Of a stretch of DNA of 64,000 bases, positions 61,380-64,000 are shown piece by piece. Below the pieces are notes generated by a model. The model saw only the letters and a program-made list of their open reading frames with translations, was not told the origin of the DNA and did not search any database. The translations under genes and the position numbers were made by a program. This DNA comes from Liolophura sinensis (taxonomy: Eukaryota > Mollusca > Polyplacophora > Chitonida > Chitonidae): assembly GCF_032854445.1 (NCBI RefSeq), contig NW_027018168.1, positions 1 through 64,000 of the forward strand, read 5' to 3'. How positions within the stretch are numbered: position 1 is the stretch's first letter; every line of letters begins with the position of its first letter.

Positions 61380-64000
61380 ATGCGCAATTGGGCCAGGCAT
61401 CTCCAGGTGTTGAAAAATTGTAAATTTCCTTGGTTTCCATGGAGTAAGAGCCGTTGCTGGGCACGTGATTTTGACATAATTGATGATTCAATTGTGGCTA
61501 CAGCCAAAAGTATTGCTCGGAGAGCAACGCGGTTTGCACCATTCGATTTCACGTCCACAAAATACGTCGGATTAGCCTCTTACCAGCAGCATTGGAACAT
61601 TTTTTCCACTTTTGGATATTTGCCTGGTCCTTTTGCTAATTGAAATCGGCTACATGTACTATGTACAATCGCGACTGGTCATTACTATATTCATCTTTTG
61701 ATTATAAAGTTATGTGCCCTTCGGTAGCCCAGAAGATGTCAAATCTTTGGGCCAAGCCCATTTAACTCACCCAGCAAATGTCTTACTTCTAAGTCGAAGA
61801 TAAACTCAATGTCTTTATCTACATGTAGAAAAAACCACACCATTTTTATATAAAAAACACAAGGTTACTTGATACAGTCTGCTGTAAAAAGTACAATTGA
61901 ACACTGACCCACATCAATAAGGTGCCAAAAGATGCGCAATTGGGTCAGGCATCTCCAGGTGTTGAAAAATTGGAAATTTCCTTGGTTTCCATGGAGTAAG
62001 AGCCGTTGCTGGGCACGTGATTTTGACATAAATGATGATTCAATTGTGGCTACAGCCAAAAGTATTGGTCGGAGAGCAACGCGGTTTGCACCATTCGATT
62101 CTCGTCACAAAATACGTCGGATTAGCCTCTTACCAGCAGCATTGGAACATTTTTCCACTTTTGGATTTTTGCCTGGTCCTTTTGCTAATTGAAATCGGCT
62201 ACATGTACTATGTACAATCGCGACTGGTCATTACTATATTCAACTTTTGATTATAAGTTATGTGCCCTTCGGTAGCCCAGAAGATGTCAAATCTTTGGGC
62301 CAAGCCCATTTAACTCACCCAGCAAATGTCTTACTTCTAAGTCGAAGATAAACTCAATGTCTTTATCTACATGTAGAAAAACCACACCATTTTTATATAA
62401 AAAACACAAGGTACTTGATACAGTCTGCTGTAAAAAGTACAATTGAACACTGACCCACATCAATAAGGTGCCAAAAGATGCGCAATTGGGTCAGGCATCT
62501 CCAGCTGTTGAAAAATTGCAAATTTCCTTGGTTTTCCATGGAGTAAGAGCCGTTGCTGGGCACGTGATTTTGACATAAATGATGATTCAATTGTGGCTAC
62601 AGCCAAAAGTATTGGTCGGAGAGCAACGCGGTTTGCACCATTCGATTTCTCGTCACAAAATACGTCGGATTAGCCTCTTACCAGCAGCATTGGAACATTT
62701 TTTCCACTTTTGGATTTTTGCCTGGTCCTTTTGCTAATTGAAATCGGCTACATGTACTATGTACAATCGCGACTGGTCATTACTATATTCAACTTTTGAT
62801 TATAAGTTATGTGCCCTTCGGTAGCCCAGAAGATGTCAAATCTTTGGGCCAAGCCCATTTAACTCACCCAGCAAATGTCTTACTTCTAAGTCGAAGATAA
62901 ACTTAATCTCTTTATCTACATGTAGAAAAACCACACCATTTTTATATAAAAAACACAAGGTACTTGATACAGTCTGCTGTAAAAAGTTACAATTGAACAC
63001 TGACCCACATCAATAAGGTGCCAAAAGATGCGCAATTGGGTCAGGCATCTCCAGGTGTTAAAAAATTGCAAATTTCCTTGGTTTCCATGGAGTAAGAGCC
63101 GTTGCTGGGCACGTGATTTTGACATAAATGATGATTCAATTGTGGCTACAGCCAAAAGTATTGGTCGGAGAGCAGCGCGGTTTGCACCATTCGATTTCTC
63201 GTCACAAAATACGTCGGATTAGCCTCTTACCAGCAGCATTGGAACATTTTTTCCACTTTTGGATTTTTGCCTGGTCCTTTTGCTAATTGAAATCGGCTAC
63301 ATGTACTATGTACAATCGCGACTGGTCATTACTATATTCAACTTTTGATTATAAGTTATGTGCCCTTCGGTAGCCCAGAAGATGTCAAATCTTTGGGCCA
63401 AGCCCATTTAACTCACCCAGCAAATGTCTTACTTCTAAGTCGAAGATAAACTCAATGTCTTTATCTACATGTAGAAAAACCACACCATTTTTATATAAAA
63501 AACACAAGGTACTTGATACAGGTCTGCTGTAAAAGTACAATTGAACACTGACCCACATCAATAAGGTGCCAAAAGATGCGCAATTGGGTCAGGCATCTCC
63601 AGCTGTTGAAAAAATTGCAAATTTCCTTGGTTTCCATGGAGTAAGAGCCGTTGCTGGGCACGTGATTTTGACATAAATGATGATTCAATTGTGGCTACAG
63701 CAAAAGTATTGGTCGGAGAGCAGCGCGGTTTGCACCATTCGATTTCTCGTCACAAAATACGTCGGATTAGCCTCTTACCAGCAGCATTGGAACATTTTTT
63801 CCACTTTTGGATTTTTGCCTGGTCCTTTTGCTAATTGAAATCGGCTACATGTACTATGTACCATCGCGACTGGTCATTACTACATTCAACTTTTGATTAT
63901 AAGTTATGTGCCCTTCGGTAGCCCAGAAGACGTCAAATCTTTGGGCCAAGCCCATTTTAACTCACCCAGCAAATGTCTTACTTCTAAGTCGAAGATAAAC
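61380..64000 (+). repeat. Indel-rich terminal monomers, last copy partial
   Basis: Monomer 61380 repeats the combination of 58092 (GGGCCAGG, TTGTAAATTTCC, TTGCTCGG, GGATATTTGCC, TTCATCTTTTG). Further copies start near 61932, 62480, 63028 and 63576; the last is cut by the window end. Single-base gains or losses are frequent, for example near 61552, 61708, 61830, 61865, 62100, 62151, 62534, 62988, 63523, 63611, 63700 and 63957. GAGCAGCGCGG recurs near 63173 and 63721. No gene and no array edge is seen. Confidence 0.85.

Larger units (their letters stand above)
1..64000 (+). repeat. 548-bp tandem satellite array, about 117 copies, both ends open
   Basis: The same sequence recurs every 548 bp from end to end, always in the same orientation. 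Phased on ATGCGCAATTGGG, monomers start at 541, 1093, 1641, 2189, 2737 and so on to 63576, and 114 monomers fill 1093-63575. Most copies differ by a handful of substitutions. In the clean parts length is almost exactly constant (27 monomers from 6025 to 20820 average 547.96 bp). No unique sequence or transposon interrupts the array. Main two-state positions are GCTGTT or GGTGTT, TTGCAAAT or TTGGAAAT, AGCATTGGAAC or ACGATTGGAGC, CTAATTG or CTCATTG, GATGTC or GACGTC, CTCAATGTC or CTTAATCTC, and AAAAACAC or AAAACCAC. Such arrays are typical of eukaryotic constitutive heterochromatin. The family is not one I recognise, and its chromosomal location is inference. Confidence 0.98.

Noticed and set aside
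1-64000. CRISPR array
   Set aside because: The repeat is 548 bp with no unique spacers; whole units are near-identical.

Overview
The whole 64 kb window is a single head-to-tail tandem array of one satellite DNA family. The monomer is 548 bp, about 40% GC when one copy is counted by hand, and every copy is on the same strand. Starting each monomer at the conserved ATGCGCAATTGGG, there are about 117 copies: a nearly complete one at 1-540, one at 541-1092, 114 between 1093 and 63575 (mean 548.1 bp), and a partial last copy at 63576-64000. The array runs off both ends of the window. I see no protein gene, rRNA, tRNA, CRISPR array, transposon or unique sequence. The short open frames (about 60-85 codons, both strands, recurring every 548 bp) are passengers of the repeat.

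A uniform long satellite of this kind points to eukaryotic heterochromatin, such as a centromeric, pericentromeric, subtelomeric or sex-chromosome block. I do not recognise the family and cannot name the organism. CpG is only mildly depleted (about 15 per monomer against roughly 22 expected), so the sequence does not look heavily eroded by CpG methylation.

Layout. 1-1092: two strongly divergent 'D' monomers. 1093-5283: ordinary monomers. 5284-5737: an isolated D-type patch joined sharply to ordinary sequence. 5738-9312: ordinary monomers. 9313-19175: a loose six-monomer periodicity (about 3.29 kb). 20820-35066: a recurring three-monomer motif, mostly at four-monomer spacing (about 2.19 kb), with one seven-monomer interval. 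Within this part, 19176-22465 and 25202-28487 are copies of one multi-monomer block 11 monomers apart. 35067-38355: mixed monomers. 38356-48770: the six-monomer marker returns (7, 6 and 6 monomers). 48771-52609: two freshly duplicated adjacent pairs. 52610-59187: a separate variant family with a three-monomer periodicity (about 1.645 kb). 59188-61379: three near-identical consecutive monomers. 61380-64000: the end of the window, rich in single-base indels.

Each monomer is rich in dyad symmetry. In the reference copy a 75-bp segment (2625-2699) holds a 12-bp perfect palindrome, a 14-bp AT-rich perfect palindrome and a 30-nt nested hairpin. Upstream lie a bulged hairpin with a competing downstream arm, GGAAATTTCC, TCCATGGA and CACGTG. 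There is no canonical CENP-B box. The most valuable observations are the local higher-order periods, the dyad cluster, the divergent edge-type monomers with an internal patch, and a strong clustering of one-base indels (21.4-27.8 kb and 61-64 kb) that looks like residual sequencing or assembly error.
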